A stretch of DNA of 64,000 bases from Calocera cornea HHB12733. Taxonomy: Eukaryota > Basidiomycota > Dacrymycetes > Dacrymycetales > Dacrymycetaceae. Made by a program: the position numbers and the translations under genes. Positions 12,161 to 24,280 of the stretch are shown piece by piece (position 1 is the first letter of the stretch; the number at the start of each line of letters is the position of its first letter). The notes beneath the pieces are model-generated. The model did no database searches. It worked only from the letters and a program-made list of their open reading frames with translations, and was not told where the DNA came from. The stretch spans positions 124,001 to 188,000 of the forward strand of contig KV423924.1 of assembly GCA_001632435.1 (NCBI GenBank), read 5' to 3'.

Positions 12161-14410
12161 ATGGCCCGCTCCAGCACCCTGCTCCCGCTCCTCACCTACG
12201 CGTTGCTCTCCACCGCAGCCCCCCGCCCACAAGCCGACACCACAGCAACATACGTCGCGTCGGCCTCAGCAGCGGGTGCTTCGCCAGCGGCTTCCAGCTC
12301 GGCTTCTACGCCGGGACAGCCTACCAGGAATGGGACGCTGAACCAATTTGAGATTGTGGGCAATTCGGGGGTCAGCGCGCAGCAGGTGACCAGTACTCCA
12401 AGCTGCATGTATGCGCTGTGCTGACGATGATGCGGTACAGATGTTCCTCGGCACGCTCAACAAGGTACGTGTCTCTTCCCCTGTTGTATATATGCGCATT
12501 CGTCAACCGCTGCGCAGGTGTATATCCTCGACAAGACGGAGAACAACCCCAACCTACAAGTGGACGGGTTCCCGGCTTGGGGCTCAGGTATGCTCAGGTA
12601 GTGCGTCATGACGTGTTGCTTCTGATCCTTAATCGTGCTGATAGAGTACGACTTGGAGACGGATACGGTGCGAGGGATGTTTGTCCTGTCAAACACCTTC
12701 TGCGCAGGTGCGTCCTTGCCCCTCTCCCCGAAGTCGAAACATTTTCTTACTCCGATGCAGCTGGCGCCTCGCTGGGCAACGGCTCATGGGTGAACTTTGG
12801 CGGGAACCAGGCCGTCACCTGGGGCGGACTGACCGCTTCGAGCCAAACGGGCGGGGGGCCATACGACGACTGGGATGGAGGCAAGGCGGTGCGCCTGCTG
12901 GATCCGTGCGACGACGAGACCTGCAACTGGGTCAACCTTGCCCCTATGACGACGAGAAGATGGTATCCTTCTGTGGAACCGTTGGAGGATGGGAGTGTGA
13001 TTGTTGTACGTACCTCTGCTTGACCTACTTCAGGAGGCTGATGTTGTGCAGTTGGGTGGGGACGAGTGGGGCGGATACGTGAACGACGCCTCGCAGAACA
13101 ACCCCACGATTGAGTTCTTCCCCAGCCAAGGCAACCCGATCGGCCTGAACATCCTCAACAACAGTCTCCCAGCGAACCTGTACCCGCTGACATGGCTGCT
13201 CCCCTCAGGCAACCTGCTGATCCAGACAAACTGGAACACCGCGATATTCGACCATAAGAACGTCGTCGAGTACGCTCTGCCGAATATTCCCAACGCGGTG
13301 CGCACGTACCCCGGATCAGGGGCAACGGCGATGCTCCCCCTCACACCAGCGAACAACTGGACCGCAACAGTGCTCTTCTGCGGCGGCTCCAATCTACAGC
13401 CGGACCAATGGGTAACAAACTGGAACATCGCCGCGTACCCAGCGGACCAGAGCTGCGTGAGCATCTCACCCGACGTGGGCACCGACTGGACTTATGATAG
13501 CACGCTGCCCGAGGGCCGCACACTGGGTCAGTTCATCTTCCTCCCCACAGGGCAGCTGTTCCTCGTCAACGGCGGCGGGACGGGCACTGCCGGATACGGC
13601 AATGACAGCTGGGCGATCGGCCATTCGTACGCAGACAACCCCGTCTACACCCCGCTCATTTACGACCCGTCCCTGCCCGCTGCGGAGCGCTGGACCCGCG
13701 ACGGCCTGGGTAGCAGCACTGTTGCGCGGCTGTATCACTCTTCTGCCATCCTCCTCCCAGACGGCTCCGTCTTCGTCTCCGGCTCGAACCCCAACCCGGA
13801 CTACACCGTCGGCCCGGATGTCAAGTACCCGACCGAGTACCGCACCGAGCGCTTCTACCCGTCGTACTACTCCTCACGCCGGCCCGAACCGGTCGGTCTA
13901 CCGAGTACGATCTCCTACGGCGGCGCGTCGTTCGACATACAGCTGTCCGCCGAGGACCTCGTGGGCAGCAGCATCGCCAACGCTTCGTGCCTCATCATCC
14001 GCGGTGGGTTCTCGACGCACGCGATGAACATGGGCCAGCGGTACGTCGAGCTCGCCTCGTCCTACACGGGCAACGCGGACGGATCAGGCGTGCTGCACTG
14101 CGCGCAGCTCCCGCCGAACCCGGCCATCCTCGCTCCGGGCCCAGCACTCATCTTCGTCGTTGTTGGCGGCGTGCCGAGCGTGGGGCAGATGGTCATGGTC
14201 GGGAGCGGGCAGCTCGGCGTCCAGCCGACATCCGAGGCGAGCACGCTACCGCAGAGCAGCTTGCCGTCTAGCACGGCTTCGAGCTCTGGGAACGGGACAA
14301 GCTCGACTGGGTCGACGACGGGTACGGCTGCCTCTGCCGCTCTGCCGATCGCGTGGAGCAGCCTTTTGGTCGGTGTTGCTGTACTTCTATCTGGCATGCT
14401 TGTGCTATAG
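12161..14410 (+). CDS. Copper radical oxidase (glyoxal oxidase-like, AA5_1), copy 1
   Basis: Secreted or surface enzyme that oxidises aldehydes or alcohols and releases H2O2, which feeds ligninolytic peroxidases. Six exons (12161-12385, 12441-12464, 12518-12587, 12645-12707, 12761-13005, 13052-14410) give 661 residues with consistent phases. An N-terminal signal peptide (RSSTLLPLLTYALLSTAAP) is followed by a Ser/Ala spacer. Active-site candidates by family pattern: Cys in SNTFCAAG, Tyr in TTRRWYPS, Tyr-His in LYHSSAILLPDG and His in FSTHAMNMGQR. A Ser/Thr-rich tail and a C-terminal hydrophobic end (LPIAWSSLLVGVAVLLSGM) suggest a GPI anchor. It is a paralogue of the gene at 26992. Confidence 0.93.
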
Positions 14411-15378
14411 GGTGAGCTGGGCGATAGCTGGCACCTGCGCGACTACTCTATTACGTGCATCAGCGCCCATGAGGACTACTCGACGAACACATTTCTACCT
14501 CTCTCCTATTAATTCGGCTTCTTACGGACTCTTCATTCACGAACTAGAGTGATGACTTCCTTGCACCTAGTTGCATCTCCTTCGCATTCGTTATACAAGG
14601 ACTATTAATGCTCTTCTGCGTCTGACCCATTGGGACGGACGTGAGGCGGGAGAAACTGTAGCACTGTACATGTCGCCTATGAGACGACGGACTCTTCATC
14701 ACTCCTATCATGTTTTGTAGCCAGTGCTGGTGAAAATAGATGGATGCGTTATACTGGCTTCATCTCTCTGGAACAAGGGATCATCAGAGGCGCTCCTCTC
14801 GGTTACTGTTGCGGCTATTAGCGTTGGAACATGAATCAATATGTTTGGGTCAGATACGATCGAATGAGAGAACTACAACGGGCCACTATGAGACAGCTTG
14901 CGCGGCTAGCCTGTCCTCCCTGTCGGTATTTTTCGTATTTTTCGTTTCTGCAGCGCCTCAGGCGCCATCCTTTCAGACGCCATCCATCGGAGGATCCATG
15001 TGGGGCTGATATCGATGGCTTCTGATGATGACGACTGGGCTGCGGCAGCGCAGCGCTTTCGTCCACAACATCAGTCGCGAGCTGTTTTCCCAAGGGGGGG
15101 CAACAGTGAGCCATAAAAGCCGTGCATTGGACTTACCATATCTTGCGATCTCAACGTATTCATGATATGTCTCATTCCAATTAGCCACAAGCTGAAATAC
15201 AAGCGTGAGAGTAGGTGACCCCCGTCGTGAATCAGCAGGTTGAAGAAGAACGTTAGATGTAACTGCGAAGGATTTCTGCATCAAAGGGCTCGAGATGTAG
15301 CAGACGAATCTAGTCCTACACTTCTCACTATCCATGACAAGGAGACGGAGCGATATTCAGTACAGCTCTGAAGCACAA
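14411..15378. other. Intergenic, convergent
   Basis: About 1 kb between the oxidase stop and the kinase stop, in which both genes end. No coding or structural signal stands out. Confidence 0.5.
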
Positions 15379-17787
15379 TCATCCCAACAGTCCCAGAACT
15401 TCTTCTGCTGTCAAGCGCTCTTCCCGATGCTCCCTCCAACACGTGCGGATTGCCGTGGCCAAAGACTCGTATTTCGACTCGGATGCGTACGGCTCGGGAA
15501 TTGTCGGCCTCGTTCCCTTCATTACCTCCAAGAACGCGTATAACTTCGGCGTGTTCGACCCAAAGGGAACATCACCCGTCAAGATCTGGCCGGCATGTGA
15601 GTGAATTGCGAGGGAGGCGTGCGCCTTGGGCGTTGGCACATACCTCTACTGAAGTCATCGCAAATGAAAACATATCAGCGGCGAGGGTCCGACTGGAGAG
15701 TGCCGTCAGCCCATAGTTGTTGGGCAGAAGCCGTTCCGGAGCCATCCACCGGCTAGATCCGTTCTGAGCAGAAGTTGTGGTTGACGGATCAGATTCAGTA
15801 TCGAGCATGATGGATAATCCGAAGTCGCATAGTATTGCCGTGCCATCGCTCGAGATCAAGATGTTTCCCTGCAATAGAATGGGGTAAGTCGGAGTCTCTC
15901 GCAGCAGCAGCAGTGCCTACTCCTTTGATGTCACCGTGTACCACAGGACGTGGTTGCGTATGCAAGTAAGTGATGCCCTGGACCATCCCTCGTATCTGGC
16001 CAAGTATCAGCTCGATTCGCTCATACTGCCCATCACCCACTATTCGAACTCTGTCCGCAGTCGGCGTCGATTTGATATATGCACCCACGTCGCCATGAGC
16101 GATCCATGGAGAAACAAAGCATGGAGCCGCAGAGCCGAACTGGGCAGATCCCAGAAACGGAAGTATGTTTGGATGCCGTAGCTTGCTCCAGATGAGCATC
16201 TCACGGTGATGTCTCTGCAAAGGGTTATGAACATTCGTCTGAAATATCTTAAGTTTGAATGACGCACTCGAGCGATCTTTTCCTGCACTTCTTTTCCACC
16301 CCTCAGTTGCTTCAGAGCTACCTTCACAGTTAATGACGTGTTCTCGGACTCGATCTTGAGAGTCCCCTCATATATGTCCGCAAACCCTCCGGAGTCCTTC
16401 GCCGCATGCTCACCCTTCCTTTTTGTATACTGGGTCAAGTCCTTCACATCGCCATCCTCGGGGTGGGGAATCGCACTGGTCGAGCTACGATGAGTATGCT
16501 ACAATAAACAAGTGAGAGATCACTCTCACTGATCGAATATTGCCATCCACGGAAAAGTCGCCAGCACACTAGAAGCGTGGTTTTGCCCAACCTCAGGCGT
16601 GTCCACAAAATCGGTGCTTTTCTTAAAGCGTTGGTATCAGGTAGTTATTGCTTGAGAAAACGTATAGTATGCATACGCGGATGGGTTGTCCTCGATCCGC
16701 CTCGGCGCCAACTTGCTTCGCCCCTTTCTTAACCTCGTCCTTCATGCCCGACAGCATCTTGTATAGCGCCCGAAACTTTGTATCAACCTGTCCAAGACGA
16801 GTATCCGAGTTCGTGAAGGTAATAGCGAATCTCCTGCACTGAGCGAAAGTTAACACAACACGAGCACCTGGGGTGCAGCTATGACTCTTACTATTCGGTT
16901 CTCTTTGATACATGCCGGACAACGTCTGTCTTCCTGATCCCTCGCACATTCCAGTTTCCTTCAGAGTGATAGTATGTGAGCGGTTGTCTTGCCTCCAGAG
17001 CGTGTCACATACTCAGGATGGCAGTAGTAACATTTCCTCGTGTAGGATACTAGCTGGGTCTTCTCCTTGTGGAGTCGAAAATTGAATCGGAAGAGTTCGT
17101 TGCTGCCGAGCTCCTCCGAAATCTGTTGCAGGAAGATCGCCGAGCTCAACGTTCGTTTGAGAGAATTCAGCTCCAATAGCCGCGCCTCAAGATGTACTAC
17201 GACGTGGGCAAGTGCGTCTTCGAACGTCTCTCGACTTGGTGTACACTGTGGCAGACTTTAGGTCTCTGAGACGAGATAGCCATGTGGAACATACGTCGAC
17301 ACCGCGCTCTTCACAGCCAGTACACGGTACACCATCACAATGTATATCACTGCTTATAGTGAGCATCGATTCTCTAGAGATCGGTGTTCTATCTCACAGC
17401 GTCTTACACTCCACGCAGGGTCGAAGTTCCTGACATGATGTGAGTTGTGACGCATCCAAGATGTCGGCGCCTACTTACCGAAAGACGCGGATCGCCTCCT
17501 TGCTGCCCAGAGCGCGTTGATATCTTCGAGCCCTCTCCCTCTTCATAGTCGACGATCTTGATAGCGCGATCACGAATACTGGCCGCGTCGGAGTCGGAGT
17601 CGTACTGCTTGCTGTCGAGGCTGATAGCGGAAGCAGGTGAAGTCGGGACGTCGAAGTGTACGGTCCTCTGCGAGCGCGGCTGTCCCTGGTCACCGATGGA
17701 GAGGGGAGAGAGCCTAACAGTAGCATCGCTCTCAGAGATGTCTGCACTGGGAGGGTCGATCGTCACTGTCACAGTAGTCTCCGACAT
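15379..17787 (-). CDS. Protein kinase with two N-terminal Zn(II)2Cys6 clusters
   Basis: Eleven exons (17787-17479, 17429-17398, 17349-17295, 17245-17013, 16958-16892, 16838-16677, 16621-16530, 16484-16289, 16238-15918, 15868-15644, 15585-15379) splice in frame to 632 residues. Residues 108-133 form C-x2-C-x6-C-x4-C-x2-C-x6-C with the fungal CDGxPC core. Residues 204-233 form a second C-x2-C-x6-C-x8-C-x2-C-x6-C. A helical Leu-rich stretch lies between them. From ~347 there is a TKL-like kinase domain: GGFADIYEG loop, VALKQL lysine, HGDIKG catalytic loop, DFGLS, RWMAPERL and a closing CWREHREERLTAEE. The kinase residues look intact. Zn2Cys6 clusters normally bind DNA as single copies in transcription factors, so a kinase directed to DNA is one reading; nothing in the sequence shows targets. 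Two adjacent genes fused by my splicing is the main alternative. Confidence 0.82.
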
Positions 17788-19580
17788 GGCGCTCAGGGGG
17801 AAGGGAACAAGGTCGTCAGAAAGAGGGCGCTGCGACCGGGGCGTTCTTACGCTGGGGGATTATATTCAGACGGCTAGGTGGACAAACCCGACGATGTAGC
17901 CTAGAAAAACGTCGCTGGGCACCTAGGAAGCGCGGCAGCAGGGCATTGGAGGCGCCGGAAGAGCACCGTCCGAAGGACCGAGAACAGGGGCAGTGTGCGC
18001 TGGACAGCTTCGTCCATTCGGGCCGCGTGTTGTCAACGGCGTACAAGGCGCGGGTCCTGTGCTCGGCTTTGTGAGAACTAGTTGGAAGAAATGGGTGCTT
18101 TGTAATGCACGTGGGAATCGGTCCCTGACATCATTGACGCACGGCTCCCGCGTTGCTTTCGTTCGGTTTCAAGGGCCTGCAAGTCGCATGCTCTTGCGTC
18201 GTTTGATCGGAGTGCGCGCAATCAAAGAATGAGCTTCTGGCGAGTTTTCAGCGGAAAATACTGCGGGGTTTGCAGCGTCGCACCTTTGTTGTGCGCTACG
18301 CAGTCTAGGCTTGAGTATGCTCCCATGCCGAAGGGGACGTGCGTGATCGGGAAGAGCATCCAGAACATCTCAGCTCAACAGACGTGTGAGTGTGGAATAA
18401 GTATTGGGCGCCGGCTGTCTCAACACCAGCTGTTGAGAATATATACTTGCTATGCGCGATGCTCCCTGAGGATGGAGCTGCCCTTTCACTGGATAACATG
18501 AGAACTCGAAGGGGCAGGGTGACAAACCGGCGGAGGAGGCCCAGGAGCACGGCTCAGAAGTCAAATCTGAGGGAATCTGGAGTGTGGGAAGACGAATGGG
18601 CAGGAATACTCGAGTGCAGGTTATTGTCCGTGGCGTCGACCCGCATGGGCAGAAGCACGAGCAGGAGCATCGGCGACTGGCCGACCCCTATTGTCCAGTA
18701 GACCCTAACTGTGCCCGATGGCAACGGAGGCAATGCGGAGGCATGCACACGTGTTGACGGCATTTCGCTGGCAGTCCGCGTGTGGGGTGCGTGCAATGCA
18801 CATTGCGACGCCGGCGCCCCAGCTGCCTGGTCAACAAGGCCAAGCTAACCCCGAATGGGCAGCATCTGCCTCAGAGTCTGATGGCGGGCCAGGCATCGGT
18901 CGCCGATCACCGAGTTGCGAGTGAATTGCTCATTCGCACGATGAGGGAGTGAGGAGGGCGTGAGTGAGCAATGAGGAAGTACGTGTACTGTACACGCGTT
19001 GTTTGAGCGAGGCGAAAGGGACGGGAGCTGATGTTTCCTACCCAGGTGTATAAAGATGCCCCGGAATCCGCTGATGGATGAAGAGCGAAGATTGCAAAAG
19101 TACGCCGGACGGACGCTCTACACCTTCAGCCTTGCCGGGGTTCGTTCGATCGGAAACGGTGGTGTTGGACGGCCCTGAGCTGGCCTGTGTTGCCTTTGTC
19201 TCCTCACGGTGAGACAGAGACACGGATCCCCTCCCCGTCCTTCCTGCAGGCTCGCGCTTCTCGTGCCGCTTCTTCTCGGCGGCTGCCGCCCTCTTTTGTC
19301 TTGGTCCTATATCTTGTCGCCCTTCTTTCGCCCGTTTTGTCCACATCACATCTCCTCGCCCCACCCAGCCCTCCACACCCCCCACCCTTTCGTCCCCTCT
19401 CTCTTCCTCTCACTCGCATACATCGGTCAACGGTCCACTCTCTCTCCTCTCCCACCAACATCCACCACATCCACCACCACCACATCCCACCGCATACACC
19501 CACCTCGCCGCCGTTCGCCGGATCGGACTGCCATCACCAACACCCACAACCGTCCCTCAATCCCCAGTCATCGCACAGTC
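17788..19580. other. Divergent intergenic region
   Basis: About 1.8 kb between the kinase start and the next gene's start. From 19240 to 19575 the plus strand is a long C/T-rich tract with CCACCA runs, typical of a fungal promoter and 5' leader. No gene is recognised in 17800-19200. Confidence 0.5.
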
Positions 19581-21389
19581 ATGCATTCACCGGCCTCCTC
19601 CGTCCACACCATGGCGGATCGCTCCCACGATCAGCTGCTCCGTCTCTGCATCGAAGCCTGCTCTGCGATGCCCCACCTGCCCCGCGCACACTACATCCCC
19701 CACATGCCCCTCCTCGCCGCCCACACCATCATCGAGCAGCTCATCCCCGCATATCCCATCGGCGGTGCCCGCGTGCACAACATCGAGCTCGCCATGCTCA
19801 AGCTCATTCGCTCCTCGCTCTTCCACCTCCTCTCGATGCAGATCAACACCTCTTCCTCCGCGCCCTTCAACTTCCAGCTCAGGCTCTCCGCCGACGGAAG
19901 CGACGACGTCATTCCTGCGCTCCTTGCCAGCTCGGTCTGCAAGGTCACCCACATCCGCGCGGACACCATGCGCGAGGTCCTCTGGCACTACCTCGGCGCC
20001 GCGTCCGTCAATCTTCGCTTCCGCGCTCGCTGCGACCCCGGCACCGACGACGGTGTGCTGCGCATCCCGCCCGCCGCATTCGTTCAGCTTGACGTGCTGA
20101 CCGCCGAGGACAAGGTTACCGAAAGCAAGCGCTTCTTCAGCGCTGGCATCGAGGAGGAGAATTGGACGTTCGAGCAGTGGGAGATGGCCAAGGGCCTCAG
20201 GACTCCCTGTGAGGACGTCTGGGAGATGATGCCGGAGAATCTGCTTGAGAAGCTCGTGAGTTTCGCCTGATTTCAGCGCATATATGACGCATATACTTAC
20301 CTTTCACTGCAGAATGCGCCGGTCGACGAGGATCTGCAGCTTGAGGAGACTGCCAAGCCGCTCTCCTTGGATTTCAACTGGCCTCCCCGCGCTCACTGGT
20401 CCAGCCTCCCTGCTGAGCCCGTTGCTGCTTCCACCAACGGACGTGCTACGCCTGTACCCCCTGCGCTCTCCCGCTGCTCGACTAGGATGACCGATTCGAC
20501 GCTCGCGACGCCCAGCGCTTTCTCTGCTCTGGCCACTCCCAGCGCATCGCCTTTTATCGAATGCGGCAAGGCCGTCCTCCACCCCGCACCGCCATCCGAC
20601 CGCAAGCAGTCGGCCGTCATCAAAGCCAACAAAGGAAGCATGGTTCTCCATAGGCGCTGGACCGGAGTGCCCATCCAGCGGTACGAGGGCGGCAACGTCT
20701 TCGTGCGCGGCAGCGGGTTGTACCTCGGTCTCCCAGAGAAATCTGAAGAGTGCGTCGACTACTTCTGGGCGCTGGACGAGGACATCGAGTACAACGAGGC
20801 TATCTCCGAGGTTCCTGAAGCGCTTGCGCTTCCCGCGAAAGACGATGCGAAGGATGACGCCCCTGGCTGGGTCAAGGCTAGACAAGCTGCTCTGCCGCCG
20901 CGCCTCGGTGGTCAGACTCAGCTCCCCACTGACAACAATAGCCGCCTGAACGCTATGGCGCCCCTTTTCCAGCCTGTTGTAGGCCTCGGCCTGGAGCAGA
21001 ACAAGAAGGGCGGCGAGTTCCCTGCCTTCCAGCTGAGGCTTCCCGCTCTCGAACCCATCGAGAGGATCGCCACTCGCCCTGTTTCCGACCTCCTTTACCC
21101 TCTCTCCATCCCGGAATCGCGCAGTGCCTCGCCCATCTCGTCCGCCGAGTGTCCCTCCGTGACCACCGCGACGACGGACGCATCCTCTCGCCTCTCTCCG
21201 TGCAGCTCCACCTCATCGCTCGCTAGTGCTGGCAGCAAGAAGCGCCGTGGCAAGCGTGGTGGCAAGCAGCTCCGTGAGCGCAAGGAGCGCGCTATGGCTG
21301 AGAAGCTGAGCGGTGGCCCCTGGACGTACTACGAGGGCAGCATGGGGCTGACCTCGAGTGCGTCAGACAGGACGATCATCGCGCACTGA
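19581..21389 (+). CDS. Unrecognised protein with basic C-terminus
   Basis: Two exons (19581-20255, 20313-21389; 57 nt intron) give 583 residues. I do not recognise the family. The N-terminal ~210 residues look globular (SHDQLLRLCIEACSAMPHLP..., HNIELAMLKLIRSSLFHLLSM). The middle is Ser/Pro/Ala-rich and disordered. Near the end, KKRRGKRGGKQLRERKERA could act as a nuclear signal or bind nucleic acid. Start chosen as the first ATG after the pyrimidine-rich leader; a second ATG (MADRSHDQ) follows at 19611. A broken, inverted copy of its last ~300 bp lies at about 34520-34775. Confidence 0.75.
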
Positions 21390-22059
21390 GTGCGGCCCTC
21401 CTATTATGCTACGACTTGGGGACGGTATCTTGGACCCTGGCGGCACTTCACGACAAACTCATGAGACATCACAACCGCAACTATCCTATCACGACAACCA
21501 TCAATATCATCGTACCACCACCCGCAATCACTGTTACCATTCACCCGCATGCTACACCCATTCTGCTGCGCTCTGTCCCATTACGAAGTACATAGACTCC
21601 GCGACTGTCGCCCTCATCATCATTCATCACCATCAGCCGTCACGCATCACCATCACAACATCCAAATTCAACCTGCAAGACTTCTCGCGGTCCGCTTCTT
21701 CTTCTCTGCTTGTGTGCCCCCCGTTGCTGTCACGACATCTGCCAACGAAACCCAAAAACACTTTCCAGATCCGACAGATTCAATTCCAACTTCCAACTTA
21801 TCGTGTAACATTGTTCTAATCCTATTCGTGTACTCTTCGCGCTTCCCATATGTAGACTGCTATGTTATCTTGTATTCCCTTCTGTTGTGCCTTGTCGAGA
21901 GGAGGGAAACAAGATTAGGAAGACGTTAGCAAGCTTATGCAGTGCAATAACATCATTGTCTCATGTCCCCGCCTCAATGTGTGCCAATCGACGCAATTTG
22001 AACGTGATAAAGTTGGTCATATTACTGCAACAGTACTGATGCTACCTGAACGTACCTAA

Positions 22060-22139
22060 CGCACGCACGCCCCCCCGGCAGGGTAGTCAGAGAGCCCTTT
22101 GGGGGCTCTCTGACGCCCTGTCGGGGGGGCGTGCGTGCG
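22060..22139. repeat. Near-perfect GC-rich hairpin, left copy
   Basis: An 80 nt palindrome: CGCACGCACGCCCCCCC is answered by GGGGGGGCGTGCGTGCG, with inner arms GTCAGAGAGCCC and GGGGCTCTCTGAC around a 3-4 nt loop. The equivalent on the other arm is at 34211-34285. Confidence 0.9.
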
Positions 22140-22325
22140 CCGTCCCACCTTACCGGAAACCGAGGCCGATTGTCGGGGTCGAGGTCAATGCTGAGGTTGA
22201 GGTCGAGGCTCTTGGCGCACAGGACGCCCCAATGACCGGTGGCACATTCCAGCTACGTGCCGGAGTACCGGGGTCGCAGTCATGTTCTTACGGGTGGGAC
22301 GATCGCAGCCGGACACACACACCTA

Positions 22326-22380
22326 GTATCTACGGGACAGCGTATCTACGGGACGATGTATCTACGGGACGATGTATCTA
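22326..22380. repeat. 16-bp tandem repeat (x3.4)
   Basis: GTATCTACGGGACGAT repeated 3.4 times with small changes. The inverted partner is at about 33950-34005, followed there by a (TG)n run. Confidence 0.9.
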
Positions 22381-22389
22381 GTTAGTCAG

Positions 22390-22898
22390 TTAGGTGGACA
22401 TACCCGTTGTCTGCCAGTCCACTGGCCTCGACCTGCGTCTTGATCTCACGCGCCTTGAGGTCGGTCGTCTTGCATGCTCGAGCCACTCTTCCGTGGGACT
22501 CGCACTGCGGAGACGGGTCAGAGCGTGCAATGGAGAACAGTGCCGGTACGACTCACTGAGGAGGTGTAACGAGTGCCGCCCCACGCGCAACTCGCCCTGA
22601 TGTCGCCGCGGTGAGTAGGGGCAAGCAGAAGGGGGATAGTCAGCCGTACCTGTGTCCTCATGTAACTGTACTGAAAACTTACCCCTCGACGGGAAATGGC
22701 GATGTCAGGTAGCCTCGATGCAGCTGGTAGTGGCCGCAGCCATCCTACTGAGGGACAGGTCAGACCAATGTCAGCGGCTCGTAGTGAGTGCACGTACCAA
22801 GTGTCAAGGTCTTTGGGGCCCTGTAGACGAGAGGGCATGAGCGGGGAGTGGACGGGACAGAAGAGGAGTATTACCTGACTATGCCTTGAAAAAAGCAT
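22390..22898 (-). other. Candidate small multi-exon gene in repeat core, left copy
   Basis: Read on the minus strand, this starts at ATG 22898, ~75 bp after a TATA-like GTATAAGTACC and a C/T-rich leader. It has a chain of plausible introns: donors GTAATA, GTACGT, GTAAGT and GTGAGT, each with an acceptor. The last exon reads CESHGRVARACKTTDLKAR in the frame that splices in phase. An unspliced 126-codon frame also exists. No family is recognised, and one internal junction (exon 2 to 3) does not resolve. Compared with the right copy, nearly all base differences fall in the proposed introns. Confidence 0.35.
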
Positions 22899-24280
22899 TA
22901 CACCCGAGCCGTCGAGGGGAAAGGGTGAAGAGACGAGAGGGCGCCCAGGGCGAGGTACTTATACCTTTGGGGAGGGGGCGGAGGCGAGCATGCATGCGCA
23001 GCGGCGGGGCACTGGCCTCGAGGCGATCAGAAGAGGCGTCGCTGCACCATGCGGGTGTGCACTCAGGGGCCCATTGTCAAAGTGTGACGCACCCCAAAAT
23101 TCAACTCCGATTCCGCGTGGTGCACGGGAACGAAGCTGTAAGCGCCAACAAAGCGGTAATCCCGCTGAAGAAGGTTGCGAAAGCCACTTTTCGCTACCGA
23201 TGTTGCACCGATTTCGCTGGGTTGGGAACAACACCTGATGGGCAGTGGGGTGATAACGAGCGAATCGGACTGAGTCTGGACGGCAGCTCGGCGCGCAGAC
23301 CAGTGGAATGCATGTTATTCAGCCCCATGATATAGTTCTGATCCTCTAACTGTTTTTGGTAGAAGAGGGTTGCAATAGGAAGCAGTAATAAAAGCAGATC
23401 AACTTAACAAAGACTAGCATCGTACGACCTGTGCAGCGTACAATCCTGTCCCATCCTAGCCAGCCTGAGAGCCCCCTATTCGCTATGATAGCATGGGGAG
23501 CGTATCGTGTGATGATACCTCGAGTTGGGTATATCTGGCTCAGCTCCATGGAGCATCAGCAAGCCCGAAGCGAGCACGAAGCGACGCCGAGAGCAGCTGT
23601 CATCTGACAGCCTGCAGCGGGCGGAAGTATCGTCGAGGCAGCCGAACAAGAGGGCGACTGTCAGGGGAGCGGTCGTTCGCTGCCCGCTGACCATAGCGTG
23701 GTGACTAGCGTATGGCCGATTCCGTTGCGTGTCACCCTCGGGAGTTGACAGTCTAAGCTCGCCGGTCGTTAAGTCCGCCTGTATGAGTATCGATCGCTTC
23801 TTGCGCGCTGGCCTAGCATCAGCCAGTCACCGAGCTAACTCACGCTCCCAGGTGCACTAAGTCCGACAGCCTCTCAAGCATCAAGCCACCTAAAGCAGTA
23901 GTAAAGCATCAGAACCGCGCATGAACAGTCCACACCCGACGAAAGAGCGTCCCTCTCCGGCCCGTCCCCTGGCTGTCTTAAACAAGCACCGTCAACGCAA
24001 AAGCCTCCGCACATTCCTCGTCGTCTCAGATGTCTCAGACGCGTGATGGCTGGTCGTCGCGGGACGCGTTTGTAGGCAATTAAAATATGACGGTGTGCGT
24101 ACTGTGTGTTCTGCGTGATTCGGTGGGACGGGGATCAGAACGTTGTGGGCGCTTCTCTCTCCTCGCGGTGCCGCGATGCCGAACGATGCTGTCCACGTCC
24201 GGCGAAGCCGATTCTTCCTCCAGACTGCGCCGCGAGAAGCGCCGTACTGCGCTGCTTCGCCACCAGCCGCGCTGATATAC

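Larger units (their letters stand above)
21040..24280. repeat. Left arm of ~3 kb inverted duplication
   Basis: The plus strand here matches, in order, the reverse complement of 34775 down to about 31950. The shared blocks include the 3' end of the gene at 19581, a GC hairpin, 16-bp tandem repeats, a core of ~97-98% identity (about 22300-23145), CAGCTGTCATCTGACA near 23600, and GCGTGATGGCTGGTCG near 24040. Outside the core, identity falls to roughly 70-80% by eye with indels. Confidence 0.85.

Noticed and set aside
15379..17787. Treating the kinase and the zinc-cluster exons as two genes
   Set aside because: All ten introns between the first ATG and the kinase stop join in phase, with no in-frame stop and no alternative start or promoter between them. 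Kept as the main caveat.
22518..22898. Unspliced 126-residue protein shared by both repeat arms
   Set aside because: Most differences between the copies change the amino acid in this frame, so it is not conserved as a continuous protein. The spliced reading explains the pattern better.
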